Positions 26,205 to 35,531 of a stretch of DNA of 64,000 bases are shown here, piece after piece. How positions within the stretch are numbered: the first letter of the stretch is position 1; the number at the start of each line of letters is the position of its first letter. The DNA comes from Nocardia nova NBRC 15556 (GTDB taxonomy: Bacteria; Actinomycetota; Actinomycetes; Mycobacteriales; Mycobacteriaceae). Both the position numbers and the translations under genes were made by a program. The stretch covers positions 62,001-126,000 of the forward strand of contig NZ_BDBN01000020.1 in NCBI RefSeq assembly GCF_001613005.1, written 5' to 3'. Under the pieces are notes generated by a model. It was given only the letters and a program-made list of their open reading frames with translations, did no database searches and was not told where the DNA came from.

Positions 26205-27245
26205 TCAGCGGCAGGTGGCGGAGTGGGAATTTCCGCCGATCTGGGAGATGAGGCCGCGGGGGAGCAGCACGCCGTAGAGGGAGATGTCGAGGCTGCAGAT
26301 GAAGCCGTTGCCGTAGGTGCCGTCGCTGCTGAATTTTCCTATGTCGGCGAGGATGTTCTGTGCGTCCACCGCGGTGCGGTCGAGTCCGGCGCCGTTGGCC
26401 AGCAGGACGGCGAGGGCGTTGGTGGTCGCATTTTGTGCCGCAGTGATCTTCGGCTCGACCTGGGTGAACATGCCGGCCATGGCGGAGGTGGTCTTCGCGA
26501 TCCGGGTGGTGCTGGTTTGCAGGGCCTGGCCTTGGTCGTAGAGGCCGCCGATCAGCGCGCGGGTCTGGGTGACCAGTGTTTCGAACTCACCGCCGCGTGC
26601 GGCCAGTCGTTGCATGACCGTGGACAGTTGGGTGATCACGTCGGCGAGGATGACGTCGCGTCGCTGCCAATCGCCGGCGAGGGCGACTGCCTGGGTGATG
26701 AAGCTGCTCAGCGATACGCCGTCGCCCTGCAAGGCCTGGATCAAGGTGTTGGAGAGGTCGTTGACCTGCTGTGTGTTCAGGGTGTCGAACAGTGGCTGGA
26801 AACCGTTGAGCAGACCGGAGATATCGAAGGACGGCTCGGTCTGCTCGAGCGGTATCGAACCGTTGTCGGGAAGCGGAGCGGGGTTGCCCTTGGTGCCGGG
26901 TTCGAGCGCCACATACCGTTGGCCGAGCAGATTCTGGTAGCGCACCAATGCCCTGGTGTCGCCGAAGACGGTCTGCCCGCGCTGGAGGATGAATGTGACT
27001 GTGGCGTGGTTGTTTCGGTCGAGCGCGATCGTGACGACCTTGCCGACTCGCACACCGGCGACGCGGACGTCGTCGCCGGCCTGTAGTCCGAGGACGTCAC
27101 CGAAGGTCGCCGAATAGGTGTTGGTGGGGCCGGAGACGGTGCGGGCGAGCGTATTCCAGATCGTCGTGGTCACCAGGACCGCGACGACGGCGAACACGCC
27201 GAAACCCGTCAACGGCCTGGACAGGCCCCCGCCCCGGCCGCCCAT
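26205..27245 (-). CDS. Orphan Mce-family protein (MceB-like)
   Basis: A 346-residue protein with an N-terminal membrane anchor (GFGVFAVVAVLVTTTIWNTL), then an MlaD/MCE domain (GDVLGLQAGDDVRVAGVRVG), a long helical needle region and a C-terminal Cys pair (FICSLD, SATCR). Mce proteins normally come in sets of six with two YrbE permeases to import lipids. Here only one is present. Its ATG overlaps the stop of the upstream NTF2-like gene (TAATG), so the two are translationally coupled. It could join another Mce complex encoded elsewhere. Confidence 0.88.
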   Translation of the reverse strand: MGGRGGGLSRPLTGFGVFAVVAVLVTTTIWNTLARTVSGPTNTYSATFGDVLGLQAGDDVRVAGVRVGKVVTIALDRNNHATVTFILQRGQTVFGDTRALVRYQNLLGQRYVALEPGTKGNPAPLPDNGSIPLEQTEPSFDISGLLNGFQPLFDTLNTQQVNDLSNTLIQALQGDGVSLSSFITQAVALAGDWQRRDVILADVITQLSTVMQRLAARGGEFETLVTQTRALIGGLYDQGQALQTSTTRIAKTTSAMAGMFTQVEPKITAAQNATTNALAVLLANGAGLDRTAVDAQNILADIGKFSSDGTYGNGFICSLDISLYGVLLPRGLISQIGGNSHSATCR

Positions 27246-27979
27246 TACGCCTTGTTCCCGAATCGGGACAGCACGGCGGGGATCTTCGACGCGGCCATCA
27301 GTGCCCGGAACTGCCAGCTGTCGTCTCGGGGCAGAATGCCGCCGCGCTGGGTGGCGTCGAGGAAGTCGTAGAGGGTCTCGCCTTCCACCATGAGTCCGTC
27401 GGTGTTGAAGTGGTAGCGGTCGACCGCCGGGCACTGGATGAAACGCCCGTTGCCGTAGATGACCGGCGCCGACTCGTCGTAGGGGTACAGCCGCAGCGGC
27501 CCGGTCCAGTGTCCGCTACCGATGTACCGGATGACGGTGCGCACGGTTCCTTCCGGTGTCACATCCAGATAGACCTGATCGGGGAGCGGGTCGTAGCGCC
27601 AGTCGGGGATGGCGTCGAAGAAGGCGAAGTTGTATTCGACGAATTCGTCGATGCCGACGATGGTGCGTCCGAAGGTTGTGACGTCGGTGTAGCGGATGTC
27701 GGGCGCGTAGAGCTCGTCGTTGATGCTCATATCCCGCACCAGGAAGCTCCACCAGTACTTCTTCGCCCACTCCATCAGCCAGCTGACGTCGACGCCGAAG
27801 CCTTTGTAGAGCTCGAGTTTGCGCTCGAAGTCCTCGAACCACTGCAGGGTGGTGGCTTGTAGCTCGGCTTCGGGAATCGCCCGGATCGGTACTGCCCGAT
27901 TGGAATTGAGGAATTCCGGAACCGGCTTCGACAACCGCGGCTGCCGCAGAGCCTGCTGAAACTGTTCCTCGTTGAACAT
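27245..27979 (-). CDS. NTF2/SnoaL-like protein coupled to the orphan Mce gene
   Basis: A 244-residue protein with a SnoaL/NTF2-like cone fold (YAPDIRYTDVTTFGRTIVGI, FFDAIPDWRYDPLP, GHWTGPLRLYPYD). Such folds bind or isomerise hydrophobic ligands, including steroids and polyketides. AAAGGGTG precedes ATG 27979. Coupling to an Mce protein suggests a lipid or sterol context, but this is inference. A divergent TetR gene lies upstream. Confidence 0.75.
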   Translation of the reverse strand: MFNEEQFQQALRQPRLSKPVPEFLNSNRAVPIRAIPEAELQATTLQWFEDFERKLELYKGFGVDVSWLMEWAKKYWWSFLVRDMSINDELYAPDIRYTDVTTFGRTIVGIDEFVEYNFAFFDAIPDWRYDPLPDQVYLDVTPEGTVRTVIRYIGSGHWTGPLRLYPYDESAPVIYGNGRFIQCPAVDRYHFNTDGLMVEGETLYDFLDATQRGGILPRDDSWQFRALMAASKIPAVLSRFGNKA

Positions 27980-28106
27980 GAACACCCTTTCACCACGACA
28001 AATGCACCGCCGCTTCCTGTGAGCGGGGGCGGGTACCACCAGGAATCTCGGTACCGCGATGAACGACGAATCGCTCACGGCGTCGCGATCCCGAGCCGGT
28101 CAAGGT

Positions 28107-28137
28107 GAATCATATGATTCATGTAGAATCACATGAT
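28107..28137. promoter_or_regulatory. Two tandem TetR-type operators
   Basis: GAATCATATGATTC (28107-28120) is a perfect palindrome. A near copy, GAATCACATGAT, occupies 28126-28137, repeating with a 19-bp period. They lie between the divergent TetR and NTF2-mce genes. Confidence 0.75.
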
Positions 28138-28174
28138 GTCAATACGTGTCCGCGGCGGATGCGAGGATGGTTCG

Positions 28175-28798
28175 GTGAGTGCTCCCAAACTCTGGCGCGG
28201 CCAGACGCTGCAGGACCGTTCGGGCGAACGTCGCGAGCAATTGCTCGACTGCGCTTTCGACCTGCTCGGCACAGCAGGCGCCGGCGCGGTCACCATGCGC
28301 GCGGTCACTCGGCAGGCGAATTTGAGCCCTCGCTACTTCTACGAGAGTTTCGACAGTCGCGAATCGCTCGTCGCCGCCGTCTACGATCGCGTCGAAGGCG
28401 AACTGCGGCAAAGACTTTCGGCAATCACGCCCGGTACCGATCCGCAGGCGGCGATCCGGGCGGCGCTGGAAGCGTGCGCCGATTTCTTCGAGGAGGATCC
28501 ACGCCGGGCGCGGGTATTGCTGCGGGAGCCGCTGGCCGACGACATGCTGCGTCGGCACATCACCGAGCGCACACCCGAGGCGGTGCGGGCGGTGGCGCCG
28601 CTTCTCGGCAGTGGCGCCGAGGCGCTGTTCGCCAGTAGCGACGCCGCCCTCGCCACCATCGGCACCGCGTTGGCCGGCGCGCTGACGGCTGTGTACCTGG
28701 AATGGATCGACGCGCACCTGACGATCGACAGAGACCGGCTCGTCGATGTCAGTGTCGGCATCGTGACCGCGTTGCTCGGCGTCGGCCTCGGAAGCTGA
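28175..28798 (+). CDS. TetR-family regulator
   Basis: A 207-residue TetR protein with HTH VTMRAVTRQANLSPRYFYES and ligand domain. GTG 28175 with GAGGATGG upstream is preferred over ATG 28133, which lies inside the second operator. It probably represses itself and the divergent NTF2-mce pair. Confidence 0.87.
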   Translation: MSAPKLWRGQTLQDRSGERREQLLDCAFDLLGTAGAGAVTMRAVTRQANLSPRYFYESFDSRESLVAAVYDRVEGELRQRLSAITPGTDPQAAIRAALEACADFFEEDPRRARVLLREPLADDMLRRHITERTPEAVRAVAPLLGSGAEALFASSDAALATIGTALAGALTAVYLEWIDAHLTIDRDRLVDVSVGIVTALLGVGLGS

Positions 28799-28890
28799 CC
28801 GACCGCACGCCTTGTCCTTCGGGATCGGCTGCGCACGCCGGCCGTGATTACCGGCTTCGGGCGCGCCTTCCCCGTGTTAGCTTCTTGGCC

Positions 28891-29637
28891 GTGAGCTTCG
28901 AACCGGCCGATGGTATCGAGCTGCGCCCGTCCGATTCCGCCTATGTCGAGCTGGTCTATCGGGCCGGGCCGGTCGCCGGGGCGGTACCGGCGCGGATGCG
29001 GTCCGTCGCGAATTCGAACTGGGAGCTGGTCGTGTGGCGCGACGGTGGGCGGACGCACGTTTCGGTCCGCGGACCCGAGACCGGCCCCACGGTGGTGGAA
29101 CTGGGGCCGGGTACCGGGGAAACGCTCGGAATCATCTTCCGGCACGGCGCGTTTCTCGCGCCGATGCCGGTGCCGGGGCTGGTCGACACCGCGGTGTCGA
29201 GTCCGCACACCACGGCCCGCTCGTTCGTGCTGCAGGGCGAGGAATGGGAAATCCCGTCCTACGACAATGCCGACGTTTTTATCGACCGCCTGGTTCGCGC
29301 CGGACTGCTGGTGCGTGATCCGCTGGTCACCGATGTGTTGCGCGGTGATGGCACCACTTTGGTCACTCCGCGATCGGTGCAGCGGCGGGTGGCCGCGGCG
29401 ACCGGGCTGACGCAGGGTGCGATCCGGCAGATCGAGCGGGCGAGGCAGGCCGTGCTGCTGCTGCGGCAAGGGGTGCCGGCGGTCGAAGTCGCACAGCGGG
29501 CGGGGTATCACGACCAGCCACACCTGGCGCGTTCGCTGACGCGGTTCACCGGCCGCACGGCGTCCCAGCTGCGGCGCGCCGACGACGAGGAGATGCTGTC
29601 GCTCCTGTACAAGACCGAGGTCGAGGTGCGCCCCTAA
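28891..29637 (+). CDS. AraC-family transcriptional regulator
   Basis: A 248-residue regulator with an N-terminal sensor-like domain and a C-terminal AraC HTH (VEVAQRAGYHDQPHLARSL, FTGRTASQLRR). GTG 28891 begins VSFEPADGIELRPSD. It lies 52 bp upstream of a VOC-family gene that it may regulate. Confidence 0.85.
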   Translation: MSFEPADGIELRPSDSAYVELVYRAGPVAGAVPARMRSVANSNWELVVWRDGGRTHVSVRGPETGPTVVELGPGTGETLGIIFRHGAFLAPMPVPGLVDTAVSSPHTTARSFVLQGEEWEIPSYDNADVFIDRLVRAGLLVRDPLVTDVLRGDGTTLVTPRSVQRRVAAATGLTQGAIRQIERARQAVLLLRQGVPAVEVAQRAGYHDQPHLARSLTRFTGRTASQLRRADDEEMLSLLYKTEVEVRP

Positions 29638-29689
29638 ATTGTGCGGTGACGCCGGAAGCCCGGCACCCGAACACTTTTGGAGGCACGTC

Positions 29690-30112
29690 ATGGCATTCAC
29701 GCAGATCTACGTCAACCTGCCGGTCACCGACCTGGAGACGAGCAAGAAGATGTACACGGCGATGGGAGGAACGATCAACCCGGACTTCACCGGGGACACC
29801 TCCGCCCAGGTGGTCTTCGCCGACGCGGTCGTGGTGCAGCTGATGACGCGCGAGACATTCGCGACCTTCACCAAGCGAGACACCGCGGACGGTCCGATCG
29901 AGGTGATCAACGCGCTGGCCGCCGGGTCGCGTGAAGAAGTGGACCGCCTCGCCGACGCGGCGCTGGCCGCGGGTGCCACCGAACCGCGGGAGGCCCAGGA
30001 CATGGGCTGGCTGTACAACCGGGCGATCGACGACCCGGACGGTCACTGCTGGGAACTGCTGGCCTACGATCCCGCCGCCATGGGCGACGGCAGTGCGACC
30101 GCCCAGGGGTGA
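29690..30112 (+). CDS. VOC/glyoxalase-superfamily protein
   Basis: A 140-residue protein (IYVNLPVTDLETSKKMYTAM at the start, DPDGHCWELLAYDP near the end) of the lactoylglutathione lyase-like extradiol-dioxygenase superfamily. TTTTGGAGG precedes ATG 29690. It follows the AraC regulator on the same strand. The substrate is unknown. Confidence 0.83.
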   Translation: MAFTQIYVNLPVTDLETSKKMYTAMGGTINPDFTGDTSAQVVFADAVVVQLMTRETFATFTKRDTADGPIEVINALAAGSREEVDRLADAALAAGATEPREAQDMGWLYNRAIDDPDGHCWELLAYDPAAMGDGSATAQG

Positions 30113-30305
30113 CGTCGGCGGCGGTCAGCCCGGTCCGGAGATCGCGCACCGCTAACTTGTGCAACCGTGTGGTGATGCGCGTGAGCTGGGTGAACTACGG
30201 CATCCGGATGTCGTTGTGCTGGGGCCCGATTCGTCCCTGGAAGCAGATCTGGCCCGAACTGATGACGCTGCGCATCGACCACGGCGCCTGATCACCCGGC
30301 GCGTG

Positions 30306-30346
30306 CCGGCTCAGGCGGAGCGGCGTGGCTGTTCCGCCTGAGCCGG
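30306..30346 (-). terminator. 14-bp hairpin overlapping the PucR gene end
   Basis: CCGGCTCAGGCGGA (30306-30319) is inverted at 30333-30346 around 13 bases. It spans the last codons and stop of the minus-strand PucR gene, so termination and the coding end coincide. Confidence 0.7.
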
Positions 30347-31585
30347 GAACTCCGATGCGGCTGTCAACGGGGTACCGGCGGCGCGGGCGATGAGTGCCGA
30401 ACGCAGATACCACAGACCTTGGCTGCGGGAAGGGTCGAAACCCGTCAATTGACCGATTCGCCGGAGCCGGTAATCGATGGTGTTCGGATGGATATTCAAT
30501 TGCCGTGCGGTACGCCGCCGATTCATATCGGTCTGGAAGAACACGTGCAGCGTTCGCAGAAGTTCGGGGTGATCGTCGAGCGGGGCGATGCGATTTTCCA
30601 ATATTCGGCGGCCGATTCCGGGGCGGGTCAATTGATATTGCAGCGCCAGGTCGTCGAATTTGTGTAGTCCGGAGCCGATTCCGAGGGATTCGGTGGTGTC
30701 GAGAAGTTCATGAGTTCGCCGCGCGGCGGCGGGGATGGCCTCGGTGGCGCATCGGGTCACGACCGCGGTGACCGGCGCGGCGGCATAGTCGGCCACCACC
30801 TCGACGGCGCGGGCGAGTTCGGGTTCGGTGCAGACGCCGGAGGGCAGCAGGACGGTCCCGCCGTCCACCGACAGCATCGCCAGAGCGCGGTCCTGGAATT
30901 GGCGGGTCAGCGCCGATTGGATGCGGCGCAGCTTGCGGCCGGCGACCACGTGCCGATCGAGACCCGGGCGGTTCTCGTCCGGATGCGGGGCCACCCGGAC
31001 GGCGAGCACGTAGTACTCGTCGGCGATCGGAATGCCGCATTCCCGCGCCACTTTCGAGCTCGCGTGCCCGGCGAGCAGCGCCGAGGTGAGCGTGTGCACG
31101 GCGGTGTGGTGGTCGCCGGAGGCGGCTTTCAGTTCGCGCACGTACGCCCTGCTGATGGCCCCGGTGCACAGGTCGGACAACTCCACCGCGGCCGTGGTCC
31201 ACGCGATGACGCGGGCGCCGCTCGGCTCGCCCGAGCGCGGGACGACAACCTCGAGGGCTTCCGCGAACGCGACGTGCATCGCGTGCAGCACCTTCTCGAC
31301 CGGCAGGTCGGCGCGAGCCCATCGAGCGGCCGCGACCTGCAAGAACGTCGCCGGGTCGGCCGTTGCGGGCGCGCTGCCGCGTTCGCTCGCCCACCGCATG
31401 CACACGCGGATCACGGCCTTCACGTCCCCGTCGAGCAGTGGGCGAGGCAGCGCGGTGAAGGGATGAATCTTCGTGCGCAGATGCGACAGCAGGAGATCGG
31501 CCAGGCGTTCGGTGTCATCGGCGGTGATGAGCCCGGTGCTCGAGGCGTGCGCGATCGAAGTTTCCGGCGCTGATCGGATCGTCAC
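30311..31585 (-). CDS. PucR-family transcriptional regulator
   Basis: A 424-residue regulator. The central GGDEF-like/PucR domain is followed by the C-terminal HTH FFQTDMNRRRTARQLNIHPN and TIDYRLRRIGQLTG. GTG 31585 has GAGGAGG ideally placed, and an upstream GTG at 31603 would destroy that site's use. There is no obvious neighbouring target. The nearest plausible one is the secreted lipase across a 668-bp gap. Confidence 0.88.
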   Translation of the reverse strand: MTIRSAPETSIAHASSTGLITADDTERLADLLLSHLRTKIHPFTALPRPLLDGDVKAVIRVCMRWASERGSAPATADPATFLQVAAARWARADLPVEKVLHAMHVAFAEALEVVVPRSGEPSGARVIAWTTAAVELSDLCTGAISRAYVRELKAASGDHHTAVHTLTSALLAGHASSKVARECGIPIADEYYVLAVRVAPHPDENRPGLDRHVVAGRKLRRIQSALTRQFQDRALAMLSVDGGTVLLPSGVCTEPELARAVEVVADYAAAPVTAVVTRCATEAIPAAARRTHELLDTTESLGIGSGLHKFDDLALQYQLTRPGIGRRILENRIAPLDDHPELLRTLHVFFQTDMNRRRTARQLNIHPNTIDYRLRRIGQLTGFDPSRSQGLWYLRSALIARAAGTPLTAASEFPAQAEQPRRSA

Positions 31586-32253
31586 GGGTGACCTCCTCGT
31601 CACGACTGCGGGTGGTGTCCGGCCGCCGACATGTTGCCGCCGGTCCAGGAATCGAAGATTAATGCGAGTCCTCGCTCACCTTCTACTCGGATTCGCGGAC
31701 CGTGCTGCTGGTATATGACAGCGCTCTGAAGTGTGAAAATGCTCGTACTGCGGGCGAATTCGAGAGTGCGGAACGCGCATAACTGTCCCACTGCTCACTT
31801 TTGGCACGAAGCTCGCGTCCGGGCCTCCCCGGCCTTGCTGGCATCCCCCGGCCTCCCTGGCGTCCCGGCGTCCGGCCTCTCGGCGTCCAGTTGTCCCGGG
31901 TGCCCAGTTGTCCCGGCGGGCCGTCGTCCGTGCCGGCCTGGTGCCCCCGAAGCACGATCGAATCTCACTTCCGGTGTCGAGTCGCAGCTGTGACCGCGCC
32001 GGAAAGAATGCACGTCCGACCCGTGAGCATCGAATTCCCGCAAGCCCTCGCATATCCCTCGCGCCATATCCCCGGCCCCGAACGAATCGACTGTGTGGAT
32101 TCATGGAGGTCCCTGAATGGTTTCGTGAACCCATGAAGACATCACCACAACCGTCGCCGCGCGCTCGATTGTCTCCGTAGCGTTTGCTCGCGAATTCCGG
32201 AAACGTCGATCGGCGACTTTCCGGGCAGCGAATTCGACGATGTCAGGAACACC
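31586..32253. other. 668-bp gap with C-rich low-complexity repeats
   Basis: Positions 31820-31920 are a degenerate tandem array of CCGG/GTCC units, including an exact direct repeat CCAGTTGTCCCGG at 31887-31899 and 31904-31916. Read on the minus strand it gives a Gly/Pro/Arg-rich sequence, but no start or gene structure supports coding. Confidence 0.55.
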
Positions 32254-33471
32254 ATGAAGAAAAGTATTCGCCGCAGTTGTACGAGTGCGGCCATTGTCGC
32301 GGCGGCCGCCGCGCTCACCGTGGGGCTGACCGGCGTCGGCGCCGGCGCCGACCCGGTCGGTGATCAACAGCAGGAGCAGCAGCTCGCGGAGATGATCACG
32401 CACGGGTTGAAGAATCCGTCCGCCCACGCGATCGCCGACAGCGGCAGCTCGGGCACCGGTTCGGCGTGCACCTCGGGCAGTGGCGCGGGCTCGGGCAACG
32501 GTTCCGGTGACTGCTACGGCGGTTCCGGTTCGAGTTCGGGCTCGGCGGGTGGAACATCCAGCGACACAGTCGGTTACGGCCCGGCGCAGAGTTCGTTCCT
32601 GGCCGCCTTCGGCTACGGGCTGCTGAATCCGGATGTCGCGCCGCCGGGGACCAACGACTGGAACTGCAAACCGACTGCGGCGCATCCGGAGCCGGTGGTG
32701 CTGGTGCACGGGACGTGGGAGAACGCCTACGACAACTTCTCCTACATCAGCCAGCCGATCCACGACGCCGGCTACTGCGTGTTCACGTTCAACTACGGCA
32801 AGTCGAACCTGATCCAGGGTGGCGGTCTGGGGTCGGTGCTGCCGGGGACCAACGGCACCGGCTACATCCAGGATTCGTCGAAGCAGTTGGCGCAGTTCGT
32901 GGATCGCGTGCTGGCCGCGACCGGGTCGCAGAAGGTGAATCTGGTCGGCCACTCCCAGGGCGGTGCGATGTCGCGGTGGTATCTGAAGTTCGACGGTGGT
33001 GCGGCGAAGGTGCATCACATGATGACCTTCGGCGCCACCAACCACGGCACCTCACTGGACGGTATCGGCGCGCTGGGCCGGATGATCAACAACCTCGGCA
33101 TCGACGTGCTGGGTCTGGTGGAGATCTTCGTCGGTCACGCCGGCATTCAGCAGACGATCGGCTCGGATTTCGTCAACCAGCTCAACGCCGGCGGCGACAC
33201 CGTGCCGGGGGTGGACTACACGGTGGTCGGCAGCCGCTACGACGAGATCACCAACCCCTACGATCTGACGTTCCTGAAGCCCGGCCCGGGTGCGACGGTC
33301 GACAACATCACCCTGCAGGACGGATGTGAGCAGGACGTGTCGGATCACCTGACGATGATGTACTCGCCGCGGGTGTTGTCGATCATCCTGCATGCCCTCG
33401 ATCCGGCCCAGACTCCGGCGCTGACCTGCAGCTTCAACCCGTGGCTGGTGGGTGGCGGCGGCAAACTGTGA
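32254..33471 (+). CDS. Secreted lipase/esterase with Gly-Ser linker
   Basis: A 405-residue protein. The Sec signal peptide (cleavage around residues 30-33) is followed by a Gln-rich helix, a Gly/Ser-rich linker (about residues 64-100) and an alpha/beta-hydrolase domain of the actinobacterial EstA/lipase class 2 type. It shows VLVHGTWENAYDNF (oxyanion region), GHSQGG with Ser234 as nucleophile, and a C-terminal SDHLTM His. Paired cysteines suggest disulfides, consistent with export. A 14-bp hairpin terminator follows. It probably hydrolyses extracellular triacylglycerols or esters. Confidence 0.9.
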   Translation: MKKSIRRSCTSAAIVAAAAALTVGLTGVGAGADPVGDQQQEQQLAEMITHGLKNPSAHAIADSGSSGTGSACTSGSGAGSGNGSGDCYGGSGSSSGSAGGTSSDTVGYGPAQSSFLAAFGYGLLNPDVAPPGTNDWNCKPTAAHPEPVVLVHGTWENAYDNFSYISQPIHDAGYCVFTFNYGKSNLIQGGGLGSVLPGTNGTGYIQDSSKQLAQFVDRVLAATGSQKVNLVGHSQGGAMSRWYLKFDGGAAKVHHMMTFGATNHGTSLDGIGALGRMINNLGIDVLGLVEIFVGHAGIQQTIGSDFVNQLNAGGDTVPGVDYTVVGSRYDEITNPYDLTFLKPGPGATVDNITLQDGCEQDVSDHLTMMYSPRVLSIILHALDPAQTPALTCSFNPWLVGGGGKL

Positions 33472-33501
33472 CCCACCGCAGCCGTCCCAGCGCGGCGGCC
33501 G

Positions 33502-33537
33502 TGCCCACCGGGTGGTTCGACCACCACCCGGTGGGCA
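33502..33537 (+). terminator. Terminator of the lipase gene
   Basis: TGCCCACCGGGTGG (33502-33515) is inverted at 33524-33537 with an 8-base loop, 30 bp after the lipase stop. Confidence 0.8.
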
Positions 33538-33609
33538 TCTCGGCTCTCCAGGCCCGATACCGCGCGTCCGTGGCGACGTTCGGTGTCGACGACGAATTCG
33601 GAGGTGCCC

Positions 33610-33948
33610 ATGCGCGATGTGCACTGCTACGCAATCGATTCCACACTCGGCCGGTTGTTCGGCCGCCACTTCTACGGTGTCCGGCTCCAGCCGCTCGAGG
33701 ACGGATACGGCTGGGTCGTCTACGGGCATCCTCCGGCCAGGCGGATCGTCGCGGCACTCGTATGTGCGGCGCGGCAGCGCGGTTCGTTCGAGGAATTGCG
33801 CGATTGCTGCACCTATATGGATCTGTGTGACGGGATGGAACGCTGGTGGGTGACCGATCTGTCGGCCGACACCGACGGCTTCCTGTGCTGGTATGCCCGC
33901 GACCGAGGCTATCCCGGCGCGGTGCCGATCACGACGATCGTGCCGTGA
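33610..33948 (+). CDS. Small protein of unknown function
   Basis: A 112-residue, Cys- and Trp-containing soluble protein (CYAIDSTLGRLFGRHFYGV, ELRDCCTYMDLCDGMERWW). I recognise no family. GGAGG precedes ATG 33610. Its last 20 bp overlap the convergent ABC1-kinase gene. Confidence 0.6.
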   Translation: MRDVHCYAIDSTLGRLFGRHFYGVRLQPLEDGYGWVVYGHPPARRIVAALVCAARQRGSFEELRDCCTYMDLCDGMERWWVTDLSADTDGFLCWYARDRGYPGAVPITTIVP

Positions 33949-35308
33949 ACCGCCAGCGGGCGATATCGGCGCCGATGTCGGTCGCGGGTGGTTCGTGGTA
34001 GAGCCATTCGCGGGCGAGGCGATGCCAGTTGTTGGTGGTGTGCAGTTGTCCGAGTACGGCATAGGTGAACAGGTCCGCGCGGCGGGAGAACACGTGCTCG
34101 GGTGGCAGGCGCTGGTGGCGCATGCCGCGGAACTCGGCCGCGCGGGGGTCGACGGCGAGAACGACTGCGCTGGTGGCCAATTCGGGGGTGACGGTGATGT
34201 CCTCGTCGATCAGGTGCCAGCCGGTCGCTGCCCAGATGTAGCCGAGGCATTCCTCGGGCGTGACTCCGGCGTCGGGATCGACGATGCCCTGGGCGACCCA
34301 GGAGTGGTAGATGTGCTCGGCGCGGTATTCGCCTGCGGCGCGGATGATCTCGCGTTCGAGTTCGACGTCGGCGGGACTCATGGCGGTGTAGAGCCCGAAG
34401 TCGACGAAGGCGAGTCGTCCGTCCGGGGTGAGCAGGATGTTGCCCGGATGCGGGTCGCCGCAGAACTCGTGGTCGGTGAACAGGGAAGTGATGTAGAAGC
34501 GGTAGATCAGCTCACCGATGCGGGTGCGATCGGCGTCGGGCAGGGATCGCATGTGCTGAAACGGTTCGCCGTCGACCAGTTCGGTGACCAGAACATCGGG
34601 GCCGCAACACTGTTCGATGCTGTCGGGCACGCTGATGTAGGGATGGCCGCGGTAGCGGGTCGCGACGTGGTGCTGGGTGCGGGCCTCGCGGGGGTAGTCG
34701 AGTTCGCTGCCGATGTTGCGGGCGATTTCGGCGAGCACCTCTTCGTCGGCGGCGCTGGGCAGGACCGCCTTCCACAGGCGGCTGATCATCATGAGGTTGC
34801 GCATATCGGCTTCGACGGCTCGGTCGACGCCGGGATATTTGACCTTGACCGCGACGTCTCGCCCGTCGCGCAGTCGCGCGCGGTAGACCTGCCCGATGGA
34901 GGCGGCGGCGATCGGCGTTTCGTCGAAGTCGGCGAAGATCCGCGCCATCGGGCCGAGATCGTTCTCGATCACCGCGCGCATGGCGGAGAACGGGAAGGCC
35001 GGGGCCTGGTCGCGCAGTTGGGCGAGTTTGGTGCGGAACATCTCGCGTTGTTCTTCTGGGAGGAGGTCGAGGTCGAGCACCGACAGCATCTGCCCGAGCT
35101 TCATCGCCGCGCCCTTCATCCCGCCGAGCACGGTGACCAGTTGCTGGGCGGCCTGCATCGCCGAGCGTTCGCTCAAGCGCCGGCGCGCTTCTTCGGTGCG
35201 GCCCACCATCGACAGCCGGGTGCCGACCCCGCGCAGCGCCTGTCCCGCAGCGAGCCGGCCCATTTTGCTGCCGCGCGAGATACGGCCGTGGGGAACCCGG
35301 TTGCTCAC
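33929..35308 (-). CDS. ABC1/UbiB-family atypical kinase
   Basis: A 459-residue protein with the family signatures: AMKLGQMLS (KxGQ), the Ala-rich loop AAASIGQVYRA, VAVKVKYPG, GDPHPGN and FVDFG. ABC1/UbiB proteins are ATP-binding atypical kinases linked to quinone and isoprenoid lipid metabolism. GTG 35308 with GGAGG upstream is chosen from a longer open frame. It stands alone, convergent with the small gene at 33610. Confidence 0.9.
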   Translation of the reverse strand: MSNRVPHGRISRGSKMGRLAAGQALRGVGTRLSMVGRTEEARRRLSERSAMQAAQQLVTVLGGMKGAAMKLGQMLSVLDLDLLPEEQREMFRTKLAQLRDQAPAFPFSAMRAVIENDLGPMARIFADFDETPIAAASIGQVYRARLRDGRDVAVKVKYPGVDRAVEADMRNLMMISRLWKAVLPSAADEEVLAEIARNIGSELDYPREARTQHHVATRYRGHPYISVPDSIEQCCGPDVLVTELVDGEPFQHMRSLPDADRTRIGELIYRFYITSLFTDHEFCGDPHPGNILLTPDGRLAFVDFGLYTAMSPADVELEREIIRAAGEYRAEHIYHSWVAQGIVDPDAGVTPEECLGYIWAATGWHLIDEDITVTPELATSAVVLAVDPRAAEFRGMRHQRLPPEHVFSRRADLFTYAVLGQLHTTNNWHRLAREWLYHEPPATDIGADIARWRFTARSS

Positions 35309-35531
35309 TGCTAAACCTCCATCGGTTCGGACCTGCCGCTCACCGCGCCGGACCGAGTGGGGGCGAGGCGAGGCCAAGCTACCGGCCCGCCCGCGAGTGT
35401 TCGGCCGTTCGGATCCACTCGCGTGGATATCACGAAAACGCGCGGCCGACGTCGGAACAGCACACAGCCGCGACCGAGGCGGAGAAAAAAAGAGGTTTGA
35501 GCTCTCGCGGCGGGGGTTGTATACGAATGTG

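Noticed and set aside
30109..30291. 60-codon ORF after the VOC gene
   Set aside because: No ribosome site or family. The Trp-rich end (YGIRMSLCWGPIRPWKQIW) is odd but not enough to call a gene.
33893..35314. 473-codon ORF opposite the ABC1 kinase
   Set aside because: The kinase motifs are on the minus strand, and this frame has no recognisable domain.
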